Source of the DNA: an uncultured Eubacteriales bacterium
Lineage (GTDB): Bacteria; Bacillota; Clostridia; Oscillospirales; Oscillospiraceae
Direction of reading: 5' to 3'
DNA length: 6,066 nucleotides
NCBI GenBank assembly: GCA_900555795.1
Contig: USMP01000090.1
Location: 1 to 6,066, forward strand
The notes below the pieces were generated by a model that made no database searches, had not been told where the DNA came from, and saw only the letters and a list, made by a program, of their open reading frames with translations. The translations under genes and the position numbers were made by a program. Positions 4,328 through 6,066 of this stretch are shown piece after piece (position 1 is the stretch's first letter; each line of letters opens with the position of its first letter).

Positions 4328-6039
4328 CGCTGCAAAATCTGCACACACACACCTGCTGGGGCGATGGGGGCAGCACAGCGGAGGAGATGGCTTTGGGAGC
4401 CATCTCCTCTGGCTGCACCTCACTGGGCTTTTCTGAGCACAGCCCCCTTCCATGGGGTACCGACGGCTGGGCCATGGCGGAGGCGGATACGGCCGCCTAC
4501 CGGGCGGAGATTCTCCGTCTGAAAAAACGGTACGCCGGGCGCCTGGAGATCTTCCTCGGCCTGGAGCAGGACATGGATTCCCCGCTCACACAGGGGCCCT
4601 GGGACTACCGCATCGGCTCCGTCCACTCCCTGTGGGGCGGCGGCGTCTACCTCTCGGTGGACCGCTCTCCGGAGGACACCGCCCTGGCCATCCGGGAGCA
4701 CTTCGCCGGCGACCCCTACGCCTACGCCGCCGCCTACTTTCAGCGGGTGGCCGCCGGGGCGGAAACTGTCTGCTGCCCCATCGCAGGTCATTTTGACCTG
4801 ATCGCCAAGTTCAACGAGGGCGGCCGCTTTTTTGATGAAAACCATCCCCGGTATCTCTCCTCCGCCCAGGCGGCCCTGGACGCCCTGGCGGCCTATCAGA
4901 GGCTGGTGGATGAAAGAGGGGTCCGCTGCGGCTGGGAGCGCCTGCCCTTCTTCCTCTATACCACCACCCACACGCAGGCGCTGGAGGAGGAGGCCCAGGC
5001 CGCCGGGAGGGCGGGACTGGACGCCGCGCTGACAGACGACGCCGGACTTCCCTTCCCAATCAGCGGGGCCCTCCGCCTACCGGAGCAGGCCCAGATGCAC
5101 CCACTGGCCCTGCTCTTCTCCCTGGCGGAGAATCTGACCATATTTGAGGGCAGCCGGGTGCTGGAGGCGGAGGGGGATCAGCTGCGGACGGGGGAGGGTG
5201 TGGTGCGCGCCCAGCATATTCTCTTTACCTGCCATTTCCCCTTTGTCAACATACCCGGCTTCTACTTTGCCCGCATGCATCAGGAGCGCTCCTACGTTCT
5301 GGCCCTGGCCAACGCCCCCAGGCTGGAGGGAATGTACGCCGGCGCGAACCGGGGCGAACTGGCCCTGCGCCGCTACGGGGACCTGCTGCTTCTCAGCGGT
5401 GCCGGCCACCGCACCGGGGAAAACCGGGAGGGAGGGCGGTACGAGGCGCTGGAGCGCTCCGCCGCCCTGCTCTTTCCCGGCGCCCGGGCCGTGGGCCGCT
5501 GGTCCGCCCAGGACTGCATGACCGCCGACGGCGTGCCCTATATCGGCCCCTTCTCCCCCACCCAGCCCCGCTGGTCCGTAGCCACCGGCTTCGGCAAGTG
5601 GGGCATGACCAGCGCCATGGCTGCGGCCCTGCTGCTGCAAGGACAGCTTTTGGGGCAGAAACCGGCCTGGGCGGAGGTGTTCTCCCCCCGCCGCTTTACT
5701 CCGGCCGCTGTGGGAAATCTGGCCCGGGACGCCCTCCACGCCGCCAAGGGGCTGACACGCCAGTGGGCCGCCCCGCCCCGGTCCATCGTGGAGACGCTGC
5801 CCCCGGGCCACGGAGGAGTTGTGGCCCTGGCGGGGCGGAAAACGGGAATTTATAAATCTCCCGGCGGCGCCGTGACCGCTGTGGACGTCCGCTGCCCCCA
5901 CATGGGCTGCCAGCTGGAGTGGAACGGCGACGAAGCCTCCTGGGACTGTCCCTGCCATGGCTCCCGGTTCGACTGCCGGGGGCGCCTGCTCTCCGGCCCC
6001 GCCCAGCGGGATCTGGACGCCGCGGGACCGGAGACATAA
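4324..6039 (+). CDS. In-frame fusion: truncated PHP histidinol phosphatase joined to FAD-oxidoreductase remnant with Rieske domain
   Basis: One uninterrupted 571-codon frame joins parts of two enzymes. Residues 1 to about 185 are the front of a HisK/HisJ-type histidinol phosphatase of the PHP family: HTH (7-9), FSEHSPLP (36-43), GLEQD (79-83), GSVHSL (98-103), [11 protein letters not shown] (155-165) and FDENHPRY (170-177). The last PHP motif (the SDxH-like metal ligands) and the usual INTG...R...YP segment are absent. From about residue 191 the protein matches the rear of a YhfW-like FAD-dependent oxidoreductase: [15 protein letters not shown] (198-212), QAQMHP (255-260), [16 protein letters not shown] (303-318), [18 protein letters not shown] (393-410) and [10 protein letters not shown] (420-429). 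Its N-terminal FAD Rossmann segment is missing; I find no GxGxxG anywhere. Residues about 490-571 form a complete Rieske domain: Cys524, His526, Cys542 and His545 bind the [2Fe-2S] cluster, and Cys529 with Cys544 can form the usual disulfide. The ATG overlaps the hisIE stop; AGGAG at 4308-4312 is 11 bases upstream. Neither parent activity seems likely, apart from cluster binding. It may be a deletion product or an assembly join. Confidence 0.85.
   Translation: MTLQNLHTHTCWGDGGSTAEEMALGAISSGCTSLGFSEHSPLPWGTDGWAMAEADTAAYRAEILRLKKRYAGRLEIFLGLEQDMDSPLTQGPWDYRIGSVHSLWGGGVYLSVDRSPEDTALAIREHFAGDPYAYAAAYFQRVAAGAETVCCPIAGHFDLIAKFNEGGRFFDENHPRYLSSAQAALDALAAYQRLVDERGVRCGWERLPFFLYTTTHTQALEEEAQAAGRAGLDAALTDDAGLPFPISGALRLPEQAQMHPLALLFSLAENLTIFEGSRVLEAEGDQLRTGEGVVRAQHILFTCHFPFVNIPGFYFARMHQERSYVLALANAPRLEGMYAGANRGELALRRYGDLLLLSGAGHRTGENREGGRYEALERSAALLFPGARAVGRWSAQDCMTADGVPYIGPFSPTQPRWSVATGFGKWGMTSAMAAALLLQGQLLGQKPAWAEVFSPRRFTPAAVGNLARDALHAAKGLTRQWAAPPRSIVETLPPGHGGVVALAGRKTGIYKSPGGAVTAVDVRCPHMGCQLEWNGDEASWDCPCHGSRFDCRGRLLSGPAQRDLDAAGPET
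4381..4409 (+). repeat. Perfect 12-bp hairpin in the 5' coding part of the PHP gene
   Basis: GAGGAGATGGCT (4381-4392) is the exact reverse complement of AGCCATCTCCTC (4398-4409), with a 5-base loop TTGGG. A G-T and then a C-G pair can extend the stem outward (4380/4410 and 4379/4411). It lies in codons about 20-29 ([10 protein letters not shown]). No T-run follows, so it is not an intrinsic terminator. It is the strongest hairpin I found in the window and could slow translation, stabilise mRNA ends or mark a processing site. Confidence 0.7.
4855..4900. other. Probable PHP / oxidoreductase junction within the fusion gene
   Basis: Up to FDENHPRY (residues 170-177) the sequence is plainly PHP histidinol phosphatase, and from [15 protein letters not shown] (198-212) it is plainly the FAD oxidoreductase. 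The joint lies between, near [19 protein letters not shown] (177-195). Both families have an alanine-rich helix at this point, so short sequence identity at the joint is plausible and blurs its exact place. The frame is kept with no stop or length anomaly. Confidence 0.65.
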
Positions 6040-6066
6040 AATGTTACACCCCGCCGGGGACAGCCC
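6040..6066. other. Window end after the fusion gene
   Basis: After the TAA at 6037-6039 there are 27 bases. An ATG at 6041 opens a frame to the window edge (MLHPAGDS) with no ribosome binding site I can see. CCCC GCC GGGG (6049-6059) could be the start of a hairpin. Too little is present to call a gene or a terminator. Confidence 0.3.

Noticed and set aside
4340..4352. Short CA-repeat near the start of the PHP gene
   Set aside because: It encodes the conserved HTHT metal-binding motif, so the repeat follows from the protein sequence and is too short to be a meaningful microsatellite.
3500..4453. Minus-strand open frame of 317 codons opposite hisF-hisIE-hisK
   Set aside because: It crosses three + strand genes with clear motifs and shows no recognisable domain.
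5077..5958. Long minus-strand open frame (293 codons) opposite the fusion gene
   Set aside because: It is low-complexity, rich in Gly, Pro, Arg and Ala, has no recognisable motif, and lies wholly opposite a frame with clear oxidoreductase and Rieske motifs. Such shadows are expected in GC-rich DNA.

Overview
The window is GC-rich (by eye about 65% GC) with tightly packed genes, all on the + strand, and strong GGAGG ribosome binding sites. The protein sequences (an EndoA/NdoA-type MazF downstream of alr, a his operon with fused hisIE, a hisB coding only the dehydratase, and a PHP-type histidinol phosphatase) point to a GC-rich member of the Firmicutes/Clostridia, probably an Oscillospiraceae-like gut anaerobe. 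The taxonomy is inferred from sequence feel and gene content, not from a search.

Layout: 1-421 is the 3' end of alr (alanine racemase). 422-620 is a non-coding spacer with one perfect stem-loop. 621-890 is a mazF-family toxin gene that keeps its catalytic residues but stops about 30 residues short of normal. From 893 to about 4890 runs a compact histidine block: hisB, hisH, hisA, hisF, hisIE and the 5' two thirds of a PHP-type histidinol-phosphatase gene (hisK/hisJ). The genes abut, overlap by 4 bases, or are separated by less than 50 bases, so they are almost certainly one transcript. The block covers the steps from phosphoribosyl-ATP (HisIE, HisA, HisHF) through imidazoleglycerol phosphate (HisB) to histidinol phosphate hydrolysis (HisK). 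hisG, hisZ, hisD and hisC are not in the window.

The most unusual object is the last gene (4324-6039, 571 aa). It starts as a histidinol-phosphatase PHP domain. At about residue 180-195 it changes, in frame, into the back part of a YhfW-like FAD-dependent oxidoreductase ending in a complete Rieske [2Fe-2S] domain. The PHP part lacks its last metal-binding motif, and the oxidoreductase part lacks its N-terminal FAD-binding Rossmann segment. The left edge of the his block looks similar: mazF is cut after its conserved EQIR and ends in six unrelated residues that run into the hisB ribosome binding site. Thus the his block is bounded on both sides by truncated, in-frame gene joints. The choices are two deletions, replacement of a chromosomal segment by a his block, or an assembly chimera; the sequence alone cannot decide. 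Other structures worth a look are a perfect 12-bp hairpin in the 5' coding part of the fusion gene, a 7-bp hairpin overlapping the hisH ribosome binding site, and an isolated AT-rich patch (20 of 60 bases GC) inside hisA.
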